64,000 bases of DNA from CAVQUE01 sp046290435 (GCA_046290435.1 JBKAGO010000052.1:1-64000), one strand, 5' to 3'. Positions 1-7,903 are shown, counted from the stretch's first letter. Notes: generated by a model from the sequence alone, not told the origin. Numbers and translations: made by a program.

Positions 1-63
1 GGGCGGTTCCCTCGATCGTAGCGACGGGGTGTGACAGGCTCGCCGAGGCCGGACGCGCCCGCG

Positions 64-174
64 GACGCGTCTTGCGATCACCCCCGGACCGCAGAAGCCC
101 TGGTCGGCAACGCTCCCCCGGACGCGTCCGGCGATCGGGGTCGAAACCGCGAAACCCCTGGCCAGCGACGCGTC
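64..174. repeat. Imperfect direct repeat (about 57-58 bp period) upstream of vapC
   Basis: GACGCGTC occurs at 64-71, 121-128 and 167-174. Between the first two copies the following bases also match with gaps: GCGATC at 74-79 and 131-136, ACCGC at 88-92 and 146-150, CCCTGG at 98-103 and 156-161. The third copy is only 46 bp after the second. The first 204 bases hold no convincing gene; open frames there lack family features. This may be the edge of a dispersed intergenic repeat; its function is unknown. Confidence 0.45.
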
Positions 175-204
175 TGCAGCGCGACTCCGCCGTCTGCGGG
201 CGTG

Positions 205-636
205 TCAGTCGAGCGTCGGCGGCGCCACGGCGAGACCCGCAGCGACGACACCGGCGTGGAGGCGTCTGTCCCACACCGCCACCGTGACATCGTCCACACC
301 GATCGCCAGAGCGCTCGCCAGGTGGACCGCATCCGCGCCACGCAACCGGTGACGCACCGACAGCGCGCCTGCCGAGCGTTCGACGTCGGCCGAGAGTTCG
401 ACGGGGCGGATCGACGCCCAGAAGATCTCCCATTCCTCGGCGGCCTCGGCGACTTCGTCCCGACCGAGATCTCCGTTTCGGTGCGCTGCCGCGAGCGCGG
501 CGCAGACCTCCGGATACGCGAGCCTGCTCGACAGTGCGGCGTCGCACGCGTTCCACAACGTCGCCGCGACGTCCGACCCGACCTCGTCGACGACCAGCTT
601 GACGAGCGCGCTCGAATCGAAATAGACGATCGCCAT
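205..636 (-). CDS. vapC: VapC-type PIN-domain toxin
   Basis: A 143-residue PIN-domain protein, the usual length for VapC ribonuclease toxins, which cleave tRNA or rRNA and are inhibited by a co-encoded antitoxin. The four expected acidic metal-binding positions are visible: D7 in YFDSSALV, E43 in LAYPEVCA, D102 in RGADAVHLA and D123 in VWDRRL. It starts ATG at 636, two bases after the antitoxin stop at 639, so the pair is co-transcribed with antitoxin first. All catalytic residues seem intact. The RNA target cannot be read from the sequence. Confidence 0.9.
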   Translation of the reverse strand: MAIVYFDSSALVKLVVDEVGSDVAATLWNACDAALSSRLAYPEVCAALAAAHRNGDLGRDEVAEAAEEWEIFWASIRPVELSADVERSAGALSVRHRLRGADAVHLASALAIGVDDVTVAVWDRRLHAGVVAAGLAVAPPTLD

Positions 637-638
637 CG

Positions 639-902
639 TCAGCGACGCTGTTCGCCGACGATGTCGGCCACCGGTCGTTTCGGTGTGGGGCGGGGGCGTC
701 CGCCGGCGACCGGCCGCGCCGCGCTGCCGGGACGGCTGATGATGCCCTGGGCGGTCAGCCGATCCAGGACCGGGCTGGCGTCGAGCGCGACGATCCGGGC
801 GACCGGCATTCCCCGGTCGGTGATGACGACATCGGCGCCCTCACGGGCGGCGTCGATCCACCGTGCGAGGTGCGCTCTGAGTTCGGTGACTGCGACATCC
901 AT
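639..902 (-). CDS. vapB: VapB/Phd-YefM-type antitoxin
   Basis: About 87 residues, beginning MDVAVTELRAHLARWIDAA, the N-terminal fold of Phd/YefM antitoxins; the segment DVVITDRGMPVARIV is the strand-turn-strand typical of the family. The basic, proline-rich C-terminal half would be the toxin-neutralising tail. Such antitoxins bind their own promoter and repress the operon together with the toxin. The ATG at 902 is chosen over an upstream in-frame start at 929 because the Phd fold starts here and because a TACACT box lies 7 nt before it, which suggests a leaderless mRNA. Confidence 0.85.
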   Translation of the reverse strand: MDVAVTELRAHLARWIDAAREGADVVITDRGMPVARIVALDASPVLDRLTAQGIISRPGSAARPVAGGRPRPTPKRPVADIVGEQRR

Positions 903-909
903 GCACGAA

Positions 910-915
910 AGTGTA
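910..915 (-). promoter_or_regulatory. -10 box for vapBC, leaderless
   Basis: On the minus strand TACACT is followed by 7 bases and then the ATG of vapB, so transcription should begin at or next to the start codon. GTACA occurs three times in the 77-bp divergent gap (913-917, 937-941, 967-971) and could be an autoregulatory operator; this is inference. Confidence 0.5.
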
Positions 916-943
916 CATATCGGCTGCAACTGAGACGTACAGA

Positions 944-973
944 TTGGTTCTACTGACCAAATATCCGTACAAT
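944..973 (+). promoter_or_regulatory. Promoter of rhodanese lipoprotein, leaderless
   Basis: TTGGTT (944-949), an 18-bp spacer and TACAAT (968-973), with the ATG only 6 bases further on. TTGGT (944-948) and ACCAA (956-960) form a 5-bp inverted repeat overlapping the -35 box and could be an operator. This is one of the best promoter matches in the window. Confidence 0.6.
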
Positions 974-979
974 TGCGGG

Positions 980-1414
980 ATGCGCCGTTTCGTCATCGCC
1001 CTCGCCGTTCCCGCCCTGGCCCTCACTGCGGCCGCCTGTGGCGAGGAATCCATCGATCCGCCCGCCGCTGCGGCGGGTCCCGCCATCGCAGGCGGTGGCC
1101 TCGTCGACGTCTCCACGGCGGCCGCCATCCTGGCCGACGCACCCGACGACCTCGTCGTGCTCGACGTCCGCACCCCCGAGGAGTTCGCCGAGGGCCACGT
1201 GGCCGGCGCCACCCTGATCGACATCTACGAGGCCGACTTTGCCGACCGCATCGCCGAGCTCGACCCCGATGTCCCCTACGTCGTCATCTGCCGGTCCGGC
1301 AACCGCAGCAGCCAGGCCGTGGCGCTGATGCGCGACCTCGGCTTCAGCGACGTCACCGACGTCGACGGTGGCATCCTCGCCTGGAACGCAGCCGGGCTGC
1401 CGCTCGCCGGCTGA
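980..1414 (+). CDS. Rhodanese-domain lipoprotein
   Basis: A 144-residue secreted single-domain rhodanese. The N-terminus has arginines, a hydrophobic stretch and a lipobox-like LTAAAC, putting the lipid on C20 and the protein on the outer face of the membrane. The rhodanese domain runs from about residue 40 to the end, with VVLDVRTPEEFAEGHVAGA and the active-site loop CRSGNRS (C104) that would carry a persulfide. Likely sulfur transfer or thiol-redox work outside the cytoplasm; the acceptor is unknown. The start is set at 980, not the upstream GTG at 911, because the signal peptide begins here and a promoter ends 6 bases before it. Confidence 0.88.
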   Translation: MRRFVIALAVPALALTAAACGEESIDPPAAAAGPAIAGGGLVDVSTAAAILADAPDDLVVLDVRTPEEFAEGHVAGATLIDIYEADFADRIAELDPDVPYVVICRSGNRSSQAVALMRDLGFSDVTDVDGGILAWNAAGLPLAG

Positions 1415-1443
1415 GCCGGCCGGATCAGCGCCGCCGGGCTCAG
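1411..1443. terminator. Bidirectional hairpin between convergent genes
   Basis: CTGAGCC (1411-1417) and GGCTCAG (1437-1443) form a 7-bp stem that contains the TGA stops of both convergent genes. No T-run follows, so as a terminator it would be of the GC-hairpin type common in actinobacteria. Confidence 0.45.
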
Positions 1444-2657
1444 GCGCGGGCCCACCGCATCGACACCAGCGCCAGGCTCACGTACCCGGCATAGGCGACG
1501 GCCATCGGGGTGACGCTGCCGTCGATCGACGCATCGATCGCCGCCGCCAGCAACGATCCACCGGCCGTGCTCACGAAGCCCATCACACCCGACGCGGTGC
1601 CGGCCAGGGCCCCCATCGGTTCGAGCCCCAGCGAATAGCACGTCGGCGTCAACAGCGTCGTCAACGCATTGATCACCGCGATGAACCCCAGCCAGACGGC
1701 GAAGCTCGGCACCCCATCACCGGCGATGCTCAGCGCCGTCAACACCAGGCTGAGCGCGACCGCCGCGCTCGCGGTCACCACCGCCGTCCGGTGCGCGCCC
1801 CGGCGCACGATGAAGCGGTTGACCGAGAAGAACGACACGGCCATCGCCACCGACGCCAATCCGAACCACAGGGCGAACTGATCGCCTCGGCCGTAGATGT
1901 CGTCGATGATCGGATGCGAGCTGCCGAGGAACACGAAGAACGCACCGAACCCGAACGTCAACGCCAGCGTGTAGCCCAGGGTCTGCCGGTTGGCGAGGAC
2001 CGCCCGGAAGCCGGCGACGATGCCGGCCGCGTCGATCGCGCGCCGATCCGCCGGCTCGAGGGTCTCGCCGAAGCGCATGGTCCAGACGCCGAGCACGGCT
2101 GCGAGGATCAGCGAGGCCCCGAAGACCCACTGCCACGAGCTGATCGCCAGGATCCCCTGCCCGACGATGGGAGCGATGACCGGCCCCATCATGAAGAACC
2201 CCGACGCGATCGACACCACGCGCGCCATCTGCGCCCCGCTGTAGAGATCGCGGGCCACCGTCGTGCGCAGCGCGCCCGGCGCCGCTGCGCCCACGCCCCA
2301 GACAGCGCGGCTGATCAGCAGCCACGTCAGGTCGGGTGACACGATGGAGCCGAGCGCACCGAGGCTGTACAGGCCGATGCCGAGGCGAAGCGTCAGGACC
2401 CGACCGTACCGATCCGCCAGCGGACCGACAGCCAGTTGCCCGATCGCCAGACCGATCAGGTACAGCGTGACCGTGAGGCTGATGCTGTTCGAGTCCGCCG
2501 CCAGGTCGAACGCCGAACGCAGGTCGTCGAATGCCGGCAACGCGGCGTCGACGCCGAACGCCATGAGGATGCCCATGAAGGCCAGGTAGGCGATGACCTC
2601 GCGTTCGCTGCGCTCGCGTGGGCGCGCATCGGGAACGGTCGGGGCGGTCACCGCCAC
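1440..2657 (-). CDS. MFS transporter, Bcr/CflA-like drug exporter
   Basis: About 405 residues with twelve predicted hydrophobic segments, the size of Bcr/CflA-type proton-driven exporters. Motif A of the family is seen as GPLADRYGRVLTLRLG after helix 2, and RAVWGVGAAAPGALR matches the helix 4-5 antiporter motif C region. Family members export chloramphenicol, bicyclomycin or sulfonamides; the substrate here is unknown. A longer open frame reaches 2849, but hydrophobic sequence begins only after the two GTG codons at 2657 and 2651, so one of those is the likely start. It is divergent from the photolyase-like gene. Confidence 0.82.
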   Translation of the reverse strand: MAVTAPTVPDARPRERSEREVIAYLAFMGILMAFGVDAALPAFDDLRSAFDLAADSNSISLTVTLYLIGLAIGQLAVGPLADRYGRVLTLRLGIGLYSLGALGSIVSPDLTWLLISRAVWGVGAAAPGALRTTVARDLYSGAQMARVVSIASGFFMMGPVIAPIVGQGILAISSWQWVFGASLILAAVLGVWTMRFGETLEPADRRAIDAAGIVAGFRAVLANRQTLGYTLALTFGFGAFFVFLGSSHPIIDDIYGRGDQFALWFGLASVAMAVSFFSVNRFIVRRGAHRTAVVTASAAVALSLVLTALSIAGDGVPSFAVWLGFIAVINALTTLLTPTCYSLGLEPMGALAGTASGVMGFVSTAGGSLLAAAIDASIDGSVTPMAVAYAGYVSLALVSMRWARA

Positions 2658-2712
2658 ACTATGGCAGCCGCTCCCCCGCGATCCTCCCGCACCGGTCGCC
2701 ACTGGAGTGCGC

Positions 2713-2727
2713 CTGCACGCGGTGCAG
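2713..2727. promoter_or_regulatory. 15-bp palindrome upstream of photolyase-like gene
   Basis: CTGCAC (2713-2718), GCG, GTGCAG (2722-2727) form a perfect 6-bp-arm inverted repeat 19 bases before the ATG and inside the divergent gap to the MFS gene. It is a candidate operator; no regulator gene is adjacent. Confidence 0.4.
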
Positions 2728-2745
2728 CGCACATCCTTGGAAGTC

Positions 2746-3951
2746 ATGGTCCCCACACCCGACATCGGCCGCGACGCGGCGGTCGACTTCGTCGCCGCCC
2801 ACCTCGGGCACCTCGTCGACGGCCCCGTCGTCGGCTCCGCCCGCTTCACCGGCGGCCAATCCCGAGCCGACGCCGCGCTCGCCGCGTACGACGTGACCGG
2901 CTACGCCGCCACCCGCAACGAGGTCTGGCCGCCCGAGCGCCGCGGCGCGTCGGCGCTCTCGCCGTTCATCCGCCACGGACTCCTGCAGCTCCCCCGGGTC
3001 TGGCGTGCGGTGGCCGACGGGCCGCGGCGCGACGTCGCCAAGTTCCGCGACGAACTCCTGTGGCAGGAGTACGCCCGGCACTGGTACGCCGACCACGGCG
3101 CCGCCACGGCGCATGGCATCCGGCGCAGCCTCGCCGGCCGGCGCGGCATCGACGGCTGGGACCGCACCATGGCCTGCGTCGACGCCACCGTCGGCGAACT
3201 CGAGCGCGACGGGTGGCTGGTCAACCAGACCCGTATGTGGCTGGCCAGCCACTGGGCGGTGCGCGAAGGTGCTCGATGGCAGGACGGCGAGGACCGGTTC
3301 TTCGCCCACCTGCTCGACGGCTCCCGGGCCGCCAACCGCCTTGGATGGCAGTGGACCACCGGTGTCGGCTCCTCCAAGCCCTACGGTTTCAGCCGCTCCC
3401 AGGTCGAGAAGCGGGCGCCGGGCCTCTGCGCCGGTTGCGAACGACGCAACGCCTGCCCCATCGCCGACTGGCCCGACGACCCGCCCTATGCGCCTCGATC
3501 GGGCGCGACCGACGCGATCACCACCGACCTGCACGGGCCGCTCGAACCACTCGTCGGCGGCGAGCCCGTGGCCGTGTGGCTCACCGCCGAGTCGCTCGGC
3601 GACGACGACCCGGCGCTGGCCGCGCACCCCGATCTCCCGGCCGTGTTCGTGTTCGACGAGCCCCTCCTGGCCCGGCTGCGGCTCAGCGCCAAGCGGCTCG
3701 TGTTCCTGACCGAGACCCTCGCCGAGCTCGGCGCCGCCCGCCCCGTCGAGCTCCACGTCGGCTCGCCCACCGATGTCCTGGCCGGCCGACGCCTGGCGGT
3801 CACCCACGCCCCGGTGCCCGGCTTCGCCAGCCGCGCCCGGTTCCTCGACATCGCCGCCCGTCACCCGTGGCCGTGGCTGGCGCGCCCGACCGCAGGGTCG
3901 GTGTCGAGTTTCAGCGCCTGGCGTCGGCGATCGGCCACACTGGCGCCATGA
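2746..3951 (+). CDS. Photolyase/cryptochrome-like flavoprotein, domains in swapped order
   Basis: 401 residues. Residues 65-245 match the helical FAD-binding domain of photolyases: LSPFIRHGLLQLPRVW, FRDELLWQEYARHW, the VNQTRMWLASHW helix, NRLGWQWTTGVG and KPYGFSRSQ. Residues 273-360 then look like the alpha/beta antenna domain: VAVWLTAESLGDDDPALAAH parallels the usual N-terminal strand and 'DNPAL' loop, followed by VFVFDEPL and VELHVGSPTDVL. In ordinary photolyases that domain comes first, so this is a circular permutation (my inference). C144, C228, C231 and C237 resemble the 4Fe-4S cysteine pattern of FeS-BCP/PhrB proteins, with shorter spacing. DNA repair or light sensing are both possible. 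ATG 2746 is preferred; GTG 2707 would add 13 residues. Its stop overlaps the next start (ATGA). Confidence 0.72.
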   Translation: MVPTPDIGRDAAVDFVAAHLGHLVDGPVVGSARFTGGQSRADAALAAYDVTGYAATRNEVWPPERRGASALSPFIRHGLLQLPRVWRAVADGPRRDVAKFRDELLWQEYARHWYADHGAATAHGIRRSLAGRRGIDGWDRTMACVDATVGELERDGWLVNQTRMWLASHWAVREGARWQDGEDRFFAHLLDGSRAANRLGWQWTTGVGSSKPYGFSRSQVEKRAPGLCAGCERRNACPIADWPDDPPYAPRSGATDAITTDLHGPLEPLVGGEPVAVWLTAESLGDDDPALAAHPDLPAVFVFDEPLLARLRLSAKRLVFLTETLAELGAARPVELHVGSPTDVLAGRRLAVTHAPVPGFASRARFLDIAARHPWPWLARPTAGSVSSFSAWRRRSATLAP

Positions 3952-4787
3952 GCGATGCCGCCCCGACCGTCATCGTCTCCCGTAGGGTCGTCCCCGGCCG
4001 TGAGGACGAGTTCCGGTCCTGGAACGGTCGTCTCCAGGCAGCCGCGGCGTCCTTCCCGGGCCATGTCAGCTCCGAGGCCCAACCGCCCAGCGAGGTGCAT
4101 CCCGGCGAGTGGATCATCGTCTACCGCTTCGCCACCCAACCCGAACTCGATGCCTGGCTGAGCTCGGACGAACGCCGAGCACTGATGGACGAGGGCGCCG
4201 ACTTGCTCGAGGGCCCCACCCGCGAACAGCGCGTCGCCGGGGCCGACCCAGCCTCCCATGCCGTCACCGCAGTGGTGTCTCAACGCATCGACCCCACCCA
4301 GCTCGCGGCGTTCGACCGCGCGCAGGCCGAGATCGTCCGCCGCATGCAGGCCTTCCCCGGGTTCCTGCGCGCCGACGTCGCCGAGCCCGTGCCCGGCGTG
4401 CAGGACGACCACGTCATCGTGTTCTCGTTCTCGACCCGCGCCGATCTCGACCGGTGGCTGCGCTCCGACACCCGCCGCGAGGCACTCCGAACCCTCGATC
4501 CACTGGTCGAGGGCCAACGCACCATCAACGTCGTCGAAGGGTTCGCCGGTTGGTTCACCGGGTCCGACGGGCAGCCGCTGCGCTGGAAACAGGCCGTCGC
4601 CGTCCTGATCGCGCTCTACCCCACCACCCTGACGCTCGGCTGGCTGCAGCGCACCCTCGTGCCCGACGTCCCCTGGGTGCCGGCGCTGTTCGTGTCCAAC
4701 GTGATCGGTATCGCGCTGCTCACCTGGGTTCTCATGCCACGCCTGACCACGTGGCTCGGCCCGTGGCTGCGGCGGCGGCCCGGCTGA
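3948..4787 (+). CDS. Tandem ABM-domain protein with C-terminal membrane anchor
   Basis: 279 residues. Two consecutive antibiotic-biosynthesis-monooxygenase (ABM, dimeric alpha-beta barrel) domains lie at about 5-95 and 105-200; each has the opening VIVSRRV/TAVVSQRI strand, FPGHVSSE/FPGFLRAD and a closing helix (ELDAWLSSDERRALMD, DLDRWLRSDTRREALR). Two hydrophobic segments follow (about 215-235 and 245-268) ending in RRRPG. ABM domains act as cofactor-free oxygenases or haem-binding proteins; membrane-anchored double ABM proteins have been noted, but the role is not settled. Translational coupling to the flavoprotein upstream suggests a linked oxidative or light-stress function (inference). 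Confidence 0.78.
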   Translation: MSDAAPTVIVSRRVVPGREDEFRSWNGRLQAAAASFPGHVSSEAQPPSEVHPGEWIIVYRFATQPELDAWLSSDERRALMDEGADLLEGPTREQRVAGADPASHAVTAVVSQRIDPTQLAAFDRAQAEIVRRMQAFPGFLRADVAEPVPGVQDDHVIVFSFSTRADLDRWLRSDTRREALRTLDPLVEGQRTINVVEGFAGWFTGSDGQPLRWKQAVAVLIALYPTTLTLGWLQRTLVPDVPWVPALFVSNVIGIALLTWVLMPRLTTWLGPWLRRRPG

Positions 4788-4863
4788 GAATCCCACGGCC
4801 GTGTGCCCGTCGCCCGAACGAGACAGACTCGACGATGTCGACGCCATGCCAGGAGATGTCCTC

Positions 4864-7593
4864 ATGACCACCGATGTGCCCATCGCCCGCCCCGAGCTCT
4901 GGAGCACCGACGTCGTCGTCGCCGACGGCGGCGTCCTCCACCTGCGGGCCCTCACCCCCGACGACGGCGCCGCCCTCCTCGCCTTCATCGACGCGCTGTC
5001 CGAGGAGAGCCGATACTTCCGCTACATGTCCAGGTGGCGTCCCCGCACCGAGGCCGACCTGGCCCGGTTCCTGGACCTCGACTACCGCCACCGGGTCGCC
5101 ATCGTCGCCGAGCTCGGCGACCGCATCGTCGCCGTCGGCCGCTACATGTACGTCGAGGACCGCGACAGCGCCGAGGTGGCGTTCACGGTGGCCGACGACC
5201 ACCAGCTGCGTGGCATCGGCACCCTGTTGCTCGAACACCTGGCCGTCATCGCCCGCACCAACGGCATCACCCGCTTCCATGCCGAGGCGCTCGGCGCGAA
5301 CCACAAGATGCTGCGGGTGTTCTCCAATGCCGGCTACCGGGTGCACCGGTCGCTCGACCAGGGCGTCTGGGAGGTCGACTTCTCCATCGACGAGACCCCC
5401 ACCGATGTCGTCGCCGCACGCGAGCACGCCGCCGAGGCCGCGTCGGTGCGCCGGGTGCTGGCGCCGTCGACCATCGCCGTCGTGGGCGCCTCCAACCGTG
5501 AGGGCAGCGTCGGTCGGGCCCTGTTCCAGAACCTGCTGCGCGCCGGGTTCTCGGGCGTGCTGTACCCGGTCAATCGCAACGCCGAATCGGTGTCGGGCGT
5601 GCTGGCCTATCCGTCGCTGCAGGACGTGCCGGGCGACATCGACCTGGCGGTCATCGCGGTCCCGGCCGATGCGGTCGAGGCGGTCATCGCCGAGGCCGGT
5701 GAGGTGGGCGTCGGAGCAGCAGTGATCGTCACGGCCGGCTTCGCCGAGGTCGGCGCCGACGGCGCCGCCACCCAGGATCGTGTCGTCGCCCTCGCGCACC
5801 GTCACGGCCTCCGGGTGGTCGGGCCCAACTGCATCGGCGTGGTCAACACCGACCCCGCGGTCGGCCTCAACGCAACGTTCGCTCCGGTGGCGCCGCGCCA
5901 GGGGACCATCGGGTTCGCCTCCCAGTCGGGGGCACTCGGCATCGCCATCCTGGCGACCGCCGAGCGGTTCGGTCTGGGCGTGTCGTCGTTCGTGTCGCTC
6001 GGAAACAAGGCCGACGTGTCGGGCAACGACCTGTTGCAGTACTGGCTCGACGACGACGCCACCACCGTCGGCATGCTCTATCTCGAGTCGCTCGGCAACC
6101 CCCGCAAGTTCAGCCGCCTCGCCCGCCGGTTCTCGCGCACGAAGCCACTGGTGGTCGTCAAGGGTGGGCGCTCGGGCGCGGCGAAGCGGGCGGCGGCCAG
6201 CCACACCGCGGCCCTGGCGTCCGACGACGCCCTCGCCGACACCTTGTTCTCCCAGGCCGGCATCATCCGCGTCGCCACCCTCGAGGAGCTCTTCGACGTG
6301 GGTCGGGTGCTGGTGCACCAGCCGTTGCCGACGGGGCGGCGCGTGGCGATCGTCGGCAACAGCGGCGGTCCGGGCATCCTCGCCGCCGATGCATGTGTGG
6401 GCGCAGGCCTCGACGTACCCGAGCTGTCGGCCGCCACCCAGGAGGAGTTGCGGGCCGTGCTACCGGCGACGGCGGGCGTGTCGAACCCCGTCGACGTCAT
6501 CGCCGACGCCTCGCCGGCGCAGTTCGAGCAGGCGCTGGCCACTGTCCTGGCCGATCCCGACATCGACGCCGTCCTCACGATCTTCACCGATCCGATGGTG
6601 ACCGACCCCAGCGACGTGGCCGCTGCGATCGCCCGGGCCGTGGCGGCCGGACCTCCGAAGCCGGTCGCCGCCACCTTCCTCGGCGGCGACGAGTCCCGCC
6701 TGTTGCACGTCGACACGCCCGACGGCCCACGCCACGTCCCGGTGTTCAGCTTCCCCGAGGCCGCGGCCGTGGCGCTCGGGCGGATCGCCGACTACGTCGC
6801 CTGGCGCAACGCCCCGGTGGGCGAGGTTCCCGAGCTCGACGACCTCGACCTCGGCGACGCCCGTCTCTGCGTGGCCGAGGTCCTGGCCCATGCCCCCGAG
6901 GGTCGCTGGCTCACCAACCCCGAGCTCGACCGCCTCCTGGGCGCAGTGGGGATAGAGACGGTGACATCGCACGTCGTCGACTCGCCCGAGGCTGCCGAGG
7001 CCGCAGCCGCGTCCATCGGCGGGCCGGTCGTCTGCAAGCTGCAGTCGGGTCGCATCCGACACAAGTCCGACGTCGGCGGTGTCGTTCTCGACGTCGAACC
7101 CGACGAGGCCGCCGACGTGTACCGGACCATGGCCGACCGCTTCGGCGACGACATGGCCGGCGCGCTGGTACAGCCCATGATCGGGCCGGGCACCGAGGTC
7201 ATCGTGGGCGTCCTCAACGAGCCCTCGTTCGGCCCCGCCGTGGTGTTCGGCCTCGGGGGCATCGCCACCGAGTTGCTGGCCGACCGAGGCCTGCGTCTGG
7301 TGCCGCTGACCGACGTCGACGCCGAGTCGCTGCTCGACGAGCCCCGCAGCGCTCCGCTGCTGCAGGGCTATCGCGGCGCCGAGCCGGTCGACCGCGACGC
7401 CCTGCGCGATCTGCTGTTGCGGGTGAGCCGCCTGGCCGACGCCATCGGCGAGTTGGCCGAGCTCGACCTCAACCCGGTGATCGCCCGCGCCGACGGACTC
7501 TTCATCGTGGACGGCCGGGCCCGGGTGGGGCCGGTACCCGACCCCGCGCTCGCGTCGCGACGACGCCTCGACAAGAGTCCCGCCGCGACCTGA
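4864..7593 (+). CDS. GNAT domain fused to NDP-forming acyl-CoA synthetase (Pat-like)
   Basis: 909 residues. Residues 20-172 are a GNAT acetyltransferase with the acetyl-CoA loop QLRGIGTLLL (114-123). Residues 198-330 are the CoA-binding Rossmann domain (IAVVGASNREGSVG), followed by the succinyl-CoA-ligase-like domain and a C-terminal ATP-grasp domain (about 675-905, with LTNPELDRLLGAVGI and KLQSGRIRHKSDVGG). The order GNAT first matches the actinobacterial Pat lysine acetyltransferases that inactivate acetyl-CoA synthetase. Unlike what is reported for Pat proteins, the phosphohistidine of true synthetases seems kept (H447 in ASHTAALAS), so the synthetase part may still be active. Start at 4864 is supported by AGGAG at 4851-4855. 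Confidence 0.88.
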   Translation: MTTDVPIARPELWSTDVVVADGGVLHLRALTPDDGAALLAFIDALSEESRYFRYMSRWRPRTEADLARFLDLDYRHRVAIVAELGDRIVAVGRYMYVEDRDSAEVAFTVADDHQLRGIGTLLLEHLAVIARTNGITRFHAEALGANHKMLRVFSNAGYRVHRSLDQGVWEVDFSIDETPTDVVAAREHAAEAASVRRVLAPSTIAVVGASNREGSVGRALFQNLLRAGFSGVLYPVNRNAESVSGVLAYPSLQDVPGDIDLAVIAVPADAVEAVIAEAGEVGVGAAVIVTAGFAEVGADGAATQDRVVALAHRHGLRVVGPNCIGVVNTDPAVGLNATFAPVAPRQGTIGFASQSGALGIAILATAERFGLGVSSFVSLGNKADVSGNDLLQYWLDDDATTVGMLYLESLGNPRKFSRLARRFSRTKPLVVVKGGRSGAAKRAAASHTAALASDDALADTLFSQAGIIRVATLEELFDVGRVLVHQPLPTGRRVAIVGNSGGPGILAADACVGAGLDVPELSAATQEELRAVLPATAGVSNPVDVIADASPAQFEQALATVLADPDIDAVLTIFTDPMVTDPSDVAAAIARAVAAGPPKPVAATFLGGDESRLLHVDTPDGPRHVPVFSFPEAAAVALGRIADYVAWRNAPVGEVPELDDLDLGDARLCVAEVLAHAPEGRWLTNPELDRLLGAVGIETVTSHVVDSPEAAEAAAASIGGPVVCKLQSGRIRHKSDVGGVVLDVEPDEAADVYRTMADRFGDDMAGALVQPMIGPGTEVIVGVLNEPSFGPAVVFGLGGIATELLADRGLRLVPLTDVDAESLLDEPRSAPLLQGYRGAEPVDRDALRDLLLRVSRLADAIGELAELDLNPVIARADGLFIVDGRARVGPVPDPALASRRRLDKSPAAT

Positions 7594-7600
7594 CGACCGG

Positions 7601-7606
7601 TACTCT
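7601..7606 (+). promoter_or_regulatory. -10 box for the amphi-Trp gene
   Basis: TACTCT just after the preceding stop. It would give an untranslated leader of about 45 bases that carries AGGAG at 7650-7654, five bases before the ATG. Confidence 0.4.
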
Positions 7607-7659
7607 TCGCGGGCATCGGCCGGGACCCACCCGGCACCGACGAACGCCGAGGAGCCCCC

Positions 7660-7884
7660 ATGTCCGATGATCTGATCGACTTCGAGCAGGAGCGCACGCT
7701 GTCTCGCGAGGATGCTGCGGCCTGGCTGCATCAGCTCGCCGACTCCCTCGCCCGTCACAACTCCTTCGAGTTCCTCCGCGAGGGCCTGAAGTACACGGTG
7801 AAGGTGCCCGACGAGGTCGAGCTCGAGGTCGAGATCGAGATCGGTGCCGACGGCACCAGCCTCGAGGTCGAGATCAGCTGGTAG
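7660..7884 (+). CDS. amphi-Trp domain protein
   Basis: 74 residues and highly acidic. It has the pattern of the small amphi-Trp family: an N-terminal LSREDAAAWLHQLADSLA helix, then GLKYTVKVPDEVELEVEIEI and a C-terminal tryptophan (LEVEISW). The alternating strand residues would form an amphipathic sheet ending in Trp. The family is widespread in archaea and actinobacteria and has no established biochemical role. A good ribosome site precedes the ATG, and a promoter of its own is likely. Confidence 0.8.
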   Translation: MSDDLIDFEQERTLSREDAAAWLHQLADSLARHNSFEFLREGLKYTVKVPDEVELEVEIEIGADGTSLEVEISW

Positions 7885-7903
7885 CGGCCGGCGACCGGCG
7901 GCG

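Noticed and set aside
31..933. 300-codon open frame on the plus strand across vapBC
   Set aside because: Arginine-rich, no family features, antisense to two well-supported genes.
911..979. Upstream GTG start for the rhodanese lipoprotein
   Set aside because: It would place 23 residues before a textbook signal peptide and overlap the promoter boxes.
2436..3947. Long open frame running into the ABM gene
   Set aside because: Its first 500 codons are Arg/Pro/Ala-rich shadow of the photolyase-like gene; the ABM domain begins at 3948.
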